A program made the position numbers and the translations under genes. A stretch of 64,000 bases of DNA from Petrolisthes cinctipes (taxonomy: Eukaryota; Arthropoda; Malacostraca; Decapoda; Porcellanidae). The notes under the pieces are model-generated. The model had not been told where the DNA came from. It made no database searches and worked only from the letters and a program-made list of their open reading frames with translations. This document shows, piece after piece, positions 38,785 to 50,749 of this stretch. The DNA lies in NCBI GenBank assembly GCA_033782935.1, contig JAWQEG010000717.1:682001-746000 (forward strand). The letters are read 5' to 3'. How positions within the stretch are numbered: the first letter of the stretch is position 1; each line of letters begins with the position of its first letter.

Positions 38785-40139
38785 ATGCTGAAATTCGATA
38801 TTTTAGGTGCCCAAAGTCAATATGTGTATGCTTCTTCTGTATCCGTTTATATCTCAAATTCAGGCTCAAAACACCTGAAAATTCGATATTTTTGGGTCCC
38901 AGAAGCGAACTGTACATGCCTAATCATTGCTAGAATTTTCTCAAAATACAGACCCAAACATGCTGAAAATCGATATTTTAGGTGCTCAAAGTCAATATGT
39001 GCATGTATCTTCAGTACTCGTTTATATCTCTAATTCAGACTCAAAACACCCGAAAATTCGATATTTTTGAGTCCCAGAAGCGATCTGTACATGCCTACGC
39101 AGTAATAGAATATTTAAAAAAACACGCCCAAAACATGCTGAAAATCGATATTTTAGGTGCCCAAAGTCGATATGTGCATGCACCTTCTGTACACGCTTAT
39201 ATCTCAAATTCAGGCTGAAAACACCCGAAAACTCGATATTTTTGGGTCCCAAAGGCAATCTGTACATGCCTACTCCGTGTTACAGTATTTTCAAAATACA
39301 GGCCCAAAACATGCTGAAAATTGATATTTCAGGTGCCCAAAGTCGATATGTGCATGCATCTTCAGTACCCGATTATATCTCAAATTCAGGCTCAAAACAC
39401 CCGAAAATTCGATATTTTTGGGTCCCAGAAGCGATCTGTACATGCCTAATCTTTGTTAGAATTTTCTTTAAAATACAGACCCAAACATGCTGAAAATCGA
39501 TATTTTAGGTGCACAAAGTCGATATGTGCATGCATCTTCAGTACCCGTTTATATCTAAAATTCTGGCTCAAAACACCCGAAAACTCGATATTTTAGGGTC
39601 CCAGAAGGGATCTGTACATGCCTACTCCGTGTTAAAGTATTTTCAAAATACAGGCCCAAAACATATTGAAAATCGATATTTTAGGTACACAAAGTCAATA
39701 TGTTAATGCATCTTCTGTACCCGTTTATATCTCAAATTCAGGCCCAAAACACCCCAAAATTCGATATTTTTGGGTGTCCAGAAGCGATCTGTACATGCCT
39801 AATCATTGCTAGAATTTTCTCAAAATACAGACCCAAACATGCTAAAAATTGATATTTTAGGTGCCCAAAGTCAATATGTGCATGTATCTTCAGTACTCGT
39901 TTATATCTCTAATTCAGACTCAAAACACCCGAAAATTCGATATTTTTGAGTCCCAGAAGCGATCTGTACATGCCTAAGCAGTAATAGAATATTTTTAAAA
40001 ACACGCCCAAAATATGCTGAAAATCGATAATTTAGGTGCCCAAAGTCGATATGTGCATGCATCTTCTGTACACGTTTATATCTCAAATTCAGGCTCAAAA
40101 CACCCGAAAACTGGATATTTTTGGGTCACATAAGGGATC

Positions 40140-43000
40140 TGTACATGCCTACTCCGTGTTAGAGTATTCTCAAAATACAGGCCCAAAACATGCTGAAAAT
40201 TGATATTTCAGGTGCCCAAAGTCGATATGTGCATGCATCTTCAGTACCCGTTTATATCTCAAATTCAGGCTCAAAACACCCGAAAATTCGATATTTTTGG
40301 GTCCCAGAAGCGATCTGTACATGCCTAATCATTGCTAGAATTTTCTCAAAATACAGATCCAAACATGCTGAAAATCGATATTTTAGGTGCTCAAAGTCAA
40401 TATGTGCATGCATCTTCAGTACACGTTTATATCTCAAATTCAGACTCAAAACACCCGAAAATTCGATATTTTTGAGTCCCAGAAGCGATCTGTACATGCC
40501 TACGCAGTAATAGAGTATATAAAAAACACGCCCAAAACATGCTCAAAATCGATATTTTAGGTGCCCAAAGTCGATATGTGCATGCATCTTCTGTACACGT
40601 TTATATCTCAAATTCAGGCTCAAAACACCCGAATATTCGATTTTATTTTGGCCCAGAAGCGATCTGTACATGTCTACTTAGTGCTAGAATATTTTCAAAA
40701 TACAGGCCCAAAACATGCTGAAAATCGATATTTTAGGTGCTCAAAGTCGATATGTGCTTGCATCTTCAGTAACCGTTTATATCTCAAATTCATGCTCAAA
40801 ACACCCGAAAACTAGATATTTTTGGGTCCCAGAAGGGATCTGTACATGCCTACTCCGTGTTAAAGTATTTTCAAAATACAGGCCCAAAACATGTTGAAAA
40901 TCGATATTTTAGGTACCCAAAGTCAATATGTGAATGCATCTTCTGTAACCGTTTATATCTCAAATTCAGGCTTAAAACACCCGAAAATTCGATATTTTTG
41001 GGTCCCAGAAGCGATCTGTACATGCCTACTCAGTGCTAGAATGTTTTCAAAATAAAGGCCCAAAACATGCTGAAAATCGATATTTTAGGTGCCCAATGTC
41101 GATATGTGCATGCATCTTCAGTACCCGTTTATATCTAAAATTCTGGCTCAAAACACCCGAAAAATCGATATTTCTGGTTCCCAGAAGCGATCTGTACATG
41201 CCTACTCCGTGTTAGAGTATTTTCAAAATAAAGGCCTAAAACATGCTGAAATTCGTTATTTTAGGTGCACAAAGTCAATATGTGTATGCATCTTCTGTAC
41301 CCGTGTATATCTCAAATTCAGGTTCAAAACACCCGAAAAATTCGATATTTTTGGGTCCCAGAGGCAATCTGTACATGCCTACTCCGTGTTAGAGTATTCT
41401 CAAAATACAGGCCCAAAACATGCTGAAAATTGATATTTCAGGTGCCCAAAGTCGATATGTGCATGCATCTTCAGTACCCGTTTATATCTCAAATTCAGGC
41501 TCAAAACACCCGAAAATTCGATATTTTTGGGTCCCAGAAGCGATCTGTACATGCCTAATCATTGCTAGAATTTTCTCAAAATACAGATCCAAACATGCTG
41601 AAAATCGATATTTTAGGTGCTCAAAGTCAATATGTGCATGCATCTTCAGTACACGTTTATATCTCAAATTCAGACTCAAAACACCCGAAAATTCGATATT
41701 TTTGAGTCCCAGAAGCGATCTGTACATGCCTACGCAGTAATAGAGTATATAAAAAACACGCCCAAAACATGCTGAAAATCGATATTTTTGGTGCCCAAAG
41801 TCGATACGTGCATGCATCTTCTGTACACGTTTATATCTCAAATTCAGGCTCAAAACACCCGAATATTCGATTTTATTTTGGCCCAGAAGCGATCTGTACA
41901 TGTCTACTTAGTGCTAGAATATTTTCTAAATACAGGCCTAAAAACATGCTGAAAATCGATATTTTAGGTGCTCAAAGTCGATATGTGCTTGCATCTTCAG
42001 TAACCGTTTATATATCAAATTCATGCTCAAAACACCCGAAAACTAGATATTTTTGGGTCCAAGAAGGGATCTGTACATGCCTACTCCGTGTTAAAGTATT
42101 TTCAAAATACAGGCCCAAAACATGTTGAAAATCGATATTTTAGGTACCCAAAGTCAATATGTGAATGCATCTTCTGTAACCGTTTATATCTCAAATTCAG
42201 GCTTAAAACACCCGAAAATTCGATATTTTTGGGTCCCAGAAGCGATCTGTACATGCCTACTCAGTGCTAGAATGTTTTCAAAATATAGGCCCAAAACATG
42301 CTGAAAATCGATATTTTAGGTGCCCAATGTCGATATGTGCATGCATCTTCAGTACCCGTTTATATCTAAAATTCTGGCTCAAAACACCCGAAAATTCGAT
42401 ATTTTTGGTTCCCAGAAGCGATCTGTACATGCCTACTCCGTGTTAGAGTATTTTCAAAATACAGGCAAAAAACATGCAGAAATTCGATATTTTAGGTGCC
42501 CAAAGTCAATATGTGTATTCATCTTCTGTACCCGTGTATATCTCAAATTCAGGCTCAAAACAACCGAAAAATTCGATATTTTTGGGTCCCAGAGGCAATC
42601 TGTACATGCCTACTCCGTGTTAGAGTATTTTCAAAATACAGTCCCAAAACATGCTGAAAATTGATATTTCAGGTGCCCAAAGTCGATATGTGCATGCATC
42701 TTCAGTACCCGTTTATATCTCAAATTCAGGCTCAAAACACCCGAAAATTCGATATTTTTGGGTCCCAGAAGCGATCTGTACATGCCTAATCTTTGCTAGA
42801 ATTTTCTCAAAATACAGACCCAAACATGCTGAAAATCGATATTTTAGGTGCTCAAAGTCAATATGTGCATGCATCTTCAGTACTCGTTTATATCTCGAAT
42901 TCAGACTCAAAACACCCGAAAATTCGATATTTTTGAGTCCCAGAAGCGATCTGTACATGCCTACGCAGTAATAGAATATTTTAAAAAACACGCGCAAAAC
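40140..43000 (+). repeat. 7-mer higher-order repeat, period about 1,230 bp, about 2.3 copies
   Basis: 40140-41769 matches 41370-43000 at offset 1,230, rising to 1,231 after a 1-bp insertion near 41940 (GGCCTAAAAACATG). 1,230 is seven monomers less 2 bp. Shared features include the TCTCAAAATACAGG tail, the GAATATTCGATTTTATTTTGG B-half, and GTACCCAAAGTCAATATGTG near 40915 and 42146. The third, partial copy diverges near 43000. Confidence 0.87.
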
Positions 43001-43352
43001 ATGCTGAAAATCAATATTTTAGGTGCCCAAAGTCGATATGTGCATGCATCTTCTGTACCCGCTTATATCTCAAATTCAGGCTCAAAACACCCGAAAATTC
43101 AATTTTTATGGGTCCCAGAAGCGATCTGTACATGCCGACTCCGTGTTAGTGCATTTTCAAAATACAGGCCCAAAACATGCTAAAAATCGATATTTTAGGT
43201 GCCCAAAGTCGATATGTGCATGCATCTCCTGTACCCGATTATATCTCAAATTCAGGCTCAAAACACCCGAAAATTCGATATTTTTTGGTCCCAGAAGCGA
43301 TCTGTACATGCCTACTCCTTGCTAGAATGTTTTTAAGATACAGACCCAAAAC
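43001..43352 (+). repeat. Two domain IV-type monomers at the domain II/III border
   Basis: These two units carry TGCCGACTCCGTGTTAGTGC and CATCTCCTGTACCCGATTATA. They match 54608-54960 closely (offset about 11,607, 66 monomers less 9 bp) better than anything in domain II. They are a small isolated piece of the domain IV family. Confidence 0.75.
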
Positions 43353-44388
43353 ATGCTAAAAATCGATATTTTATGTGCAAAAAGTCAATATCTGCATGCA
43401 TCTTCAGTACCCGTTTATATCTCAAATTCAGGCTCAAAACAACGGAAAATTCAATATTTTTTGGTCCCAGAAGCAATCTGTACATGCCTACTCCGTGTTA
43501 GACTATTTTCAAAATACAGGCCCAAAATATAAGAAAAATCGATATTTTGGGTGCCCAAAGTCGATATGTGCATGCATCTTCTGTACCTGTTTATATCTCA
43601 AATTCAGGCTCAAAACACCCGAAAATTCGATATTTGTGGGTCCGAAAGGCGATCTGTAAATGCCTACTCAGTGTTAGACTCTTTTTTAAAATACAGGCCC
43701 AAAATATGCTCAAATTGATATTTTGGGTCCCCAAAGTCGATATGTGCATGCATCTTCTGTACCCGTTTATATCCCAAATTCAGGCTCAAAACACCCGAAA
43801 ATTCGGTATTTTTGGGTACCAGAAGCAATCTGTACATGCCTACTCCTTGCTAGAATGTTTTCAAGATACAGACCCAACACATGCTCAAAATCGATATTTT
43901 AAGTGCAAAAAGTCAATATCTGCATGCATCTTCAGTATCCGTTTATATCTCAAATTCAGGCTCAAAACAACGGAAAATTCAAAATTTTTAGGTCCCAGAA
44001 GCGATATGTACATGCCTACTCAGTACTAGAATGTTTTCAAAATATAGGCTCAAAACATGCTCAAAATGGATATTTTAGGTGCCTAAAGTCGATTTGTGCA
44101 TGCATCTTCTGTACCCGTTTATATCTCAAATTCAGGCTCAAAACACCCGTAAATTCGATATTTGTGGGTCCCAAAGGCGATCTGTAAATGCCTACTCAGT
44201 GTTAGACTCTTTTTTAAAATACAGGCCCAAAATATGCTCAAATTGATATTTTGGGTGCCCAAAGTCGATATGTGCATGCATCTTCAGTACCCGTTTATAT
44301 CCCAAATTCAGGCTCAAAACACCCGAAAATTCGGTATTTTTGGGAATCAGAAGCGATCTGTAAATGCCTACTCAGTGTTAGACTCTTT

Positions 44389-44400
44389 AAAAAAAAAAAA
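44389..44400 (+). repeat. Poly-A tract (A12) in a domain III monomer
   Basis: The usual GACTCTTTTTTAAAATACAGG is replaced by GACTCTTT followed by 12 A and GGCCC. Homologous tracts are A11 at 47389-47399 and T5A10 at 59697-59706. It is a homopolymer slippage site inherited by three copies of the block. Confidence 0.92.
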
Positions 44401-45299
44401 GGCCCAAAATATGCTCAAAATCGATATTTTGGGTGCCCAAAGTCGATATGTGCATGCATCTTTTGTACCCGTTTATATCCCAAATTCAGGCTCAAAACAC
44501 CCGAAAATTCGGTATTTTTGGGTACCAGAAGCAATCTGTACATGCCTACTCCTTGCTAGAATGTTTTCAAGATACAGACCAAAAACATGCTAAAAATCGA
44601 TATTTTAAGTGCAAAAAGTCAATATCTGAATGCATCTTCGGTATCCGTTTATATCTCAAATTCAGGCTCAAAACAACGGAAAATTCATAATTTTTAGGTC
44701 CCAGAAGCGATATGTACATGCCTACTCAGTACTAGAATGTTTTCAAAATATAGGCTCAAAACATGCTCAAAATGGATATTTTAGGTGCCCAAAGTCAATT
44801 TGTGCATGCATCTTCTGTACCCGTTTATATCTCAAATTCAGGATCAAATTATCCGAGAATTCGATTTTTATTGGTCCCAGAAGCGATCTGTACATGCCTA
44901 CTCCGTGTTAGAGTATTTTCAAAATACAGGCCCAAAACATGCGATAAATCGATATTTTGGGTGCCCAAAGTCGATATGTTCATGAATCTTCTGTTTCCGT
45001 TTATATCTCAAATTCAAGCTCAAAACACCCGAAAATTCGATATTTTTGGGTCCCAAAAGCGATCTGTAAATCCCTACTCAGTGTTAGACTTTTTTTTTAA
45101 AATACAGGCCTAAAATATGCTCAAAATCGATATTTTGGGTGCCCAAAGTCGATATATGCATGCATCTTCTGTACCCGTTTATATCCCAAATTCAGGCTCA
45201 AAACACCCGAAAATTCGGTATTTTTGAGTAACAGAAGCGATCTGTACATTCCTACTCCTTGCTAGAATGTTTTTGAGATACAGACCCAAAACATGCTAA

Positions 45300-46130
45300 A
45301 AATCGATATTTTATGTGCAAAAAGTCAATATCTGCATGCATCTTCAGTACCCGTTTATATCTCAAATTCAGGCTCAAAACAACGGAAAATTCAATATTTT
45401 TTGGTCCCATAAGCGATCTGTACATGCCTACTCCGTGTTAGACTATTTTCAAAATACAGGCAAAAAACATAAGAAAAATCGATATTTTGGGTGCTTAAAG
45501 TCGATATGTGCATGCATCTTCTGTACCCGTTTATATTTCAAATTCAGGCTCAAAACACCCGAAAATTCGATTATTTTGGGTCCCAAAAGCGATCTGTAAA
45601 TCCCTACTCAGTGTTAGACTCTTTTTTTAAAATACAGGCCTAAAATATGCTCAAAATCGATATTTTGGGTGCCCAAAGTCGATATATGCATGCATCTTCT
45701 GTACCCGTTTATATCCCAAATTCAGGCTCAAAACACCCGAAAATTCGGTATTTTTGAGTAACAGAAGCGATCTGTACATTCCTACTCCTTGCTAGAATAT
45801 TTTTAAGATACAGACCCAAAACATGCTAAAAATCGATATTTTATGTGCAAAAAGTCAATATCTGCATGCATCTTCAGTACCCGTTTATATCTCAAATTCA
45901 GGCTCAAAACAACGGAAAATTCAATATTTTTTGGTCCCAGAAGCGATCTGTACATGCCTACTCCGTGTTAGACTATTTTCAAAATACAGGTAAAAAACAT
46001 AAGAAAAATCGATATTTTGGGTGCTTAAAGTCGATATGTGCATGCATCTTCTGTACCCGTTTATATTTCAAATTCAGGCTCAAAACACCCGAAAATTCGA
46101 TATTTTTAGGTCCCAAAAGCGATCTGTAAA
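45300..46130 (+). repeat. Local 3-mer duplication, period 530 bp
   Basis: The monomer group at about 45300-45600 repeats at about 45830-46130, offset 530 bp (three monomers plus 2 bp), with shared ATAAGAAAAATCG and GGTGCTTAAAGTCG. This extra 3-mer is an indel between the two 3-kb copies of the domain, since the other copy (near 48.8 kb) has a single set. Confidence 0.75.
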
Positions 46131-47388
46131 TGCCTACGCAGTGTTAGACTCTTTTTTAAAATACAGGCCCAAAATATGCTCAAATTGATATTTTTTGTCC
46201 CCGAAGTCGATATGTGCATGCATCTTCTGTACCCGTTTATATCCCAAATTCAGGCTCAAAACACCCGAAAATTCGGTATTTTTGGGTACCAGAAGCAATC
46301 TGTACATGCCTACTCCTTGCTAGAATGTTTTCAAGATACAGACCCAAAACATGCTCAAAATCGATATTTTGGGTGCTCAAAGTCGATATGTGCATGCATT
46401 TTCTGTACCCGTTTATATCTCAAATTCCGGCTCAAAACACCCGAATATTCGATATTTTTGTGTCCATGAAGCGATCTGTACATGACTACTCCGTTTTATT
46501 GTATTTTTTTTAAATACAGGCAAAAAACATGCGAAAAATCGATATTTTGGGTGCCCAAAGTCGATATGTGCATGCATCTTCTGTACCTGTTTATATCTCA
46601 AATTCAGGCTCAAAACACCCGTAAATTCGATATTTGTGGGTCCCAAAGGCGATCTGTAAATGCCTACTCAGTGTTAGACTCTTTTTTAAAATACAGGCCC
46701 AAAATATGCTCAAATTGATATTTTGGGTCCCCAAAGTCGATATGTGCATGCATCTTCTGTACCCGTTTATATCCCAAATTCAGGCTCAAAACACCCGAAA
46801 ATTCGGTATTTTTGGGTACCAGAAGCAATCTGTACATGCCTACTCCTTGCTAGAATGTTTTCAAGATACAGACCCAACACATGCTCAAAATCGATATTTT
46901 AAGTGCAAAAAGTCAATATCTGAATGCATCTTCAGTATCCGTTTATATCTCAAATTCAGGCTCAAAACAACGGAAAATTCAAAGTTTTTAGGTCCCAGAA
47001 GCGATATGTACATGCCTACTCAGTACTAGAATGTTTTCAAAATATAGGCTCAAAACATGCTCAAAATGGATATTTTAGGTGCCTAAAGTCGATTTGTGCA
47101 TGCATCTTCTGTACCCGTTTATATCTCAAATTCAGGCTCAAAACACCCGTAAATTCGATATTTGTGGGTCCCAAAGGCGATCTGTAAATGCCTACTCAGT
47201 GTTAGACTCTTTTTTAAAATACAGGCCCAAAATATGCTCAAATTGATATTTTGGGTGCCCAAAGTCGATATGTGCATGCATCTTCTGTACCCGTTTATAT
47301 CCCAAATTCAGGCTCAAAACACCCGAAAATTCGGTATTTTTGGGTACCAGAAGCGATCTGTTAATGCCTACTCAGTGTTAGACTCTTT

Positions 47389-47399
47389 AAAAAAAAAAA
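47389..47399 (+). repeat. Poly-A tract (A11), copy 2
   Basis: Homologous to the A12 tract at 44389-44400, one base shorter, in the copy displaced by about 3,000 bp. Confidence 0.92.
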
Positions 47400-50233
47400 G
47401 GCCCAAAATATGCTCAAAATCGATATTTTGGGTGCCCAAAGTCGATATGTGCATGCATCTTTTGTACCCGTTTATATCCCAAATTCAGGCTCAAAACACC
47501 CGAAAATTCGGTATTTTTGGGTACCAGAAGCAATCTGTACATGCCTACTCCTTGCTAGAATGTTTTCAAGATACAGACCAAAAACATGCTCAAAATCGAT
47601 ATTTTAAGTGCAAAAAGTCAATATCTGAATGCATCTTCGGTATCCGTTTATATCTCAAATTCAGGCTCAAAACAACGGAAAATTCATAATTTTTAGGTCC
47701 CAGAAGCGATATGTACATGCCTACTCAGTACTAGAATGTTTTCAAAATATAGGCTCAAAACATGCTCAAAATGGATATTTTAGGTGCCCAAAGTCAATTT
47801 GTGCATGCATCTTCTGTATCCGTTTATATATCAAATTCAGGATCAAATTATCCGAGAATTCGATTTTTATTGGTCCCAGAAGCGATCTGTACATGCCTAC
47901 TCCTTGTTAGAGTATTTTCAAAATAAAGGCCCAAAACATGCTAAAAATCGATATTTTGGGTGCTCAAAGTCTATATGTGCATGCATTTTCTGTACCCGTT
48001 TATATCTCAAATTCCGGCTCAAAACACCCGAAAATTCGATATTTTTGTGTCCATGAAGCGTTCTGTACATGACTACTCCGTTTTATTGTATTTTTTTAAA
48101 ATACAGGCAAAAAACATGCGAAAAATCGATATTTTGGGTGCCCAAAGTCGATATGTGCATGCATCTTCTGTACTTGTTTATATCTCAAATTCAGGCTCAA
48201 AACACCCGTAAATTCGATATTTGTGGGTACCAAAGGCGATCTGTAAATGCCTACTCAGTGTTAGACTCTTTTTTAAGATACAGGCCCAAAATATGCCCAA
48301 ATTGATATTTTGGGTGCCCAAAGTCGATATGTGCATGAATCTTCTGTACCCGTTTATATCCCAAATTCAGGCTCAAAACACCCGAAAATTCGGTATTTTT
48401 GGGTACCAGAAGCGATCTGTACATGCCTACTCCGTGTTAGAGTATTTTCAAAATACAGGCCCAAAACATGCGATAAATCGATATTTTGGGTGCCCAAAGT
48501 CGATATGTTCATGAATCTTCTGTTTCCGTTTATATCTCAAATTCAAGCTCAAAACACCCGAAAATTCGATATTTTTGGGTCCCAAAAGCGATCTGTAAAT
48601 CCCTACTCAGTGTTAGACTCTTTTTTTAAAATACAGGCCTAAAATATGCTCAAAATCGATATTTTGGGTGCCCAAAGTCGATATATGCATGCATCTTCTG
48701 TACCCGTTTATATCCCAAATTCAGGCTCAAAACACCCGAAAATTCGGTATTTTTGAGTAACAGAAGCGATCTGTACATTCCTACTCCTTGCTAGAATGTT
48801 TTTAAGATACAGACCCAAAACATGCTAAAAATCGATATTTTATGTGCAAAAAGTCAATATCTGCATGCATCTTCAGTACCCGTTTATATCTCAAATTCAG
48901 GATCAGAACAACGGAAAATTCAATATTTTTTGGTCCCAGAAGCGATCTGTACATGCCTACTCCGTGTTAGACTATTTTCAAAATACAGGCCCAAAACATA
49001 AGAAAAATCGATATTTTGGGTGCTTAAAGTCGATATGTGCATGCATCTTCTGTACCCGTTTATATTTCAAATTCAGGCTCAAAACACCCGAAAATTCGAT
49101 ATTTTAAGGTCCCTAAAGCGATCTGTAAATGCCTACGCAGTGTTAGACTCTTTTTTAAAATACAGGCCCAAAATATGCTCAAATTGATATTTTTTGTCCC
49201 CAAAGTCGATATGTGCATGCATCTTCTGTACCCGTTTATATCCCAAATTCAGGCTCAAAACACCCGAAAATTCGGTATTTTTGGGTACCAGAAGCAATCT
49301 GTACATGCCTACTCCTTGCTAGAATGTTTTCAAGATACAGACCCAAAACATGCTCAAAATCGATATTTTGGGTGCTCAAAGTCGATATGTGCATGCATTT
49401 TCTGTACCCGTTTATATCTCAAATTCCGGCTCAAAACACCCGAAAATTCGATATTTTTGTGTCCATGAAGCGATATGTACATGACTACTCCGTTTTATTG
49501 TATTTTTTTAAAATACAGGCAAAAAACATGCGAAAAATCGATATTTTGGGTGCCCAAAGTCGATATGTGCATGCATCTTCTGTACCTGTTTATATCTCAA
49601 ATTCAGGCTCAAAACACCCGTAAATTCGATATTTGTGGGTCCCAAAGGCGATCTGTAAATGCCTACTCAGTGTTAGACTCTTTTTTAAAATACAGGCCCA
49701 AAATATGCCCAAATTGATATTTTGGGTGCCCAAAGTCGATATGTGCATGAATCTTCTGTACCCGTTTATATCCCAAATTCAGGCTCAAAACACCCGAAAA
49801 TTGGGTATTTTTGGGTACCAGAAGCGATCTGTACATGCCTACTCCGTGTTAGAGTATTTTCAAAATACAGGCCCAAAACATGCGATAAATCGATATTTTG
49901 GGTGCCCAAAGTCGATATGTGCATGCATCTTCTGTTTCCGTTTATATCTCAAATTCAAGCTCAAAACACCCGAAAATTCGATATTTTCGGGTCCCAAAAG
50001 CGATCTGTAAATCCCTACTCAGTGTTAGACTCTTTTTTTAAAATACAGGCCTAAAATATGCTCAAAATCGATATTTTGGGTGCCCAAAGTCGATATATGC
50101 ATGCATCTTCTGTACCCGTTTATATCCCAAATTCAGGCTCAAAACACCCGAAAATTCGGTATTTTTGAGTAACAGAAGCGATCTGTACATTCCTACTCCT
50201 TGCTAGAATGTTTTCAAGATACAGACCCAAAAC

Positions 50234-50380
50234 ATGCTCAAAATCGATATTTTAAGTGCAAAAAGTCAATATCTGCATGCATCTTCAGTATCCGTTTATA
50301 TCTCAAATTCAGGCTCAAAACAACGGAAAATTCGATATTTTTATCAGTACTAGAATGTTTTCAAAATATAGGCTCAAAAC
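50234..50380 (+). repeat. 147-bp truncated monomer at the domain III/IV boundary
   Basis: The unit begins at 50234 and the next at 50381, so 29 bp are missing. The lost segment is in half B: TTTTTAGGTCCCAG...CTACTCAGTACTAG is reduced to TTTTTATCAGTACTAG. It is the largest internal deletion found in the window. It sits exactly where domain III monomers stop and domain IV monomers begin. Confidence 0.9.
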
Positions 50381-50749
50381 ATGCTAAAAATCGATAATTT
50401 AGTTGTCCAAAGTCGATATGTGCATGCATCTTCTGTACCCGTTTATATCCCAAATTCTGGCTCAAAACACCCGAAAATTCGATATTTTTGGGTCCCATAA
50501 GCGATCTGTACATGCCTACTCCGTATTAGAGTATTTTCAAAATACAGGCCAAAAAACATGCTAAAAATCGATATTTTAGGAGCCCTAAGTCGATATGTGC
50601 ATGCATCTTCTGTACCCGTTTATATCTCAAATTCAGGCTCAAAACACCCGAAAATTCGATGTTTTTGGGTCCCAGAAGCGATCTGTGCATGCCTACTCCA
50701 TGTTAGAGCATTTTCAAGATACAGGCAAAAAACATGCTCAAAATAGATA

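Larger units (their letters stand above)
35978..39270 (+). repeat. 12-mer HOR (about 2.1 kb) with internal 6-mer
   Basis: 35978-36670 matches 38078-38770 at offset 2,100 and 37030-37140 matches about 39140-39250 at offset about 2,111. A 6-mer sub-period is seen because 36674-37030 also matches 37728-38084 (offset 1,054) and 38785-39142 (offset 1,057). Copies share unusual short deletions such as GTACATGATAATCATTG and GTACATGCTAATCATTG at about 36107 and 38207. Confidence 0.78.
33682..43000 (+). repeat. Domain II: TTGCTAGAATTTTCTC / ACACGCCC subfamily
   Basis: This domain is marked by a dimer of special monomers. One ends in AATCATTGCTAGAATTTTCTC followed by CAGACCCAAACATGC. The next carries CAGTACTCGTTTATATCTC or similar and ends in a TTTAAAAAAACACGCCC-like tail. 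The pair occurs near 36.8, 37.9, 38.9, 39.8, 40.3, 41.6 and 42.8 kb. A monomer with TGATATTTCAGGTGCCCAAAG often precedes it. CAAGTTG-type monomers appear once more, near 35,090, and not afterwards. Local HORs of 6/12 and 7 monomers are listed separately. Confidence 0.78.
43353..50380 (+). repeat. Domain III: ACAACGG / GGTACC satellite subfamily
   Basis: Markers are CAAAACAACGGAAAATTC (near 43440, 43968, 44674, 45380, 45910, 46968, 47672, 48907, 50312), TTCGGTATTTTTGGGTACC, TTAGACTCTTTTTTAAAATA, GTGCAAAAAGTCAATATCTG, and GATATTTTGGGTGCCC in place of GATATTTTAGGTGCCC. Two large-scale copies of about 3.0 kb are visible: 43630-44930 with 46630-47930 (offset about 3,000) and 45650-46710 with 48648-49709 (offset 2,999). 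The domain closes with a truncated monomer at 50234-50380. Confidence 0.8.

Noticed and set aside
44389..44400. Poly-A tail of a retroposed insert
   Set aside because: The tract replaces the normal T6A4 segment in place, with satellite sequence and phase continuous on both sides.
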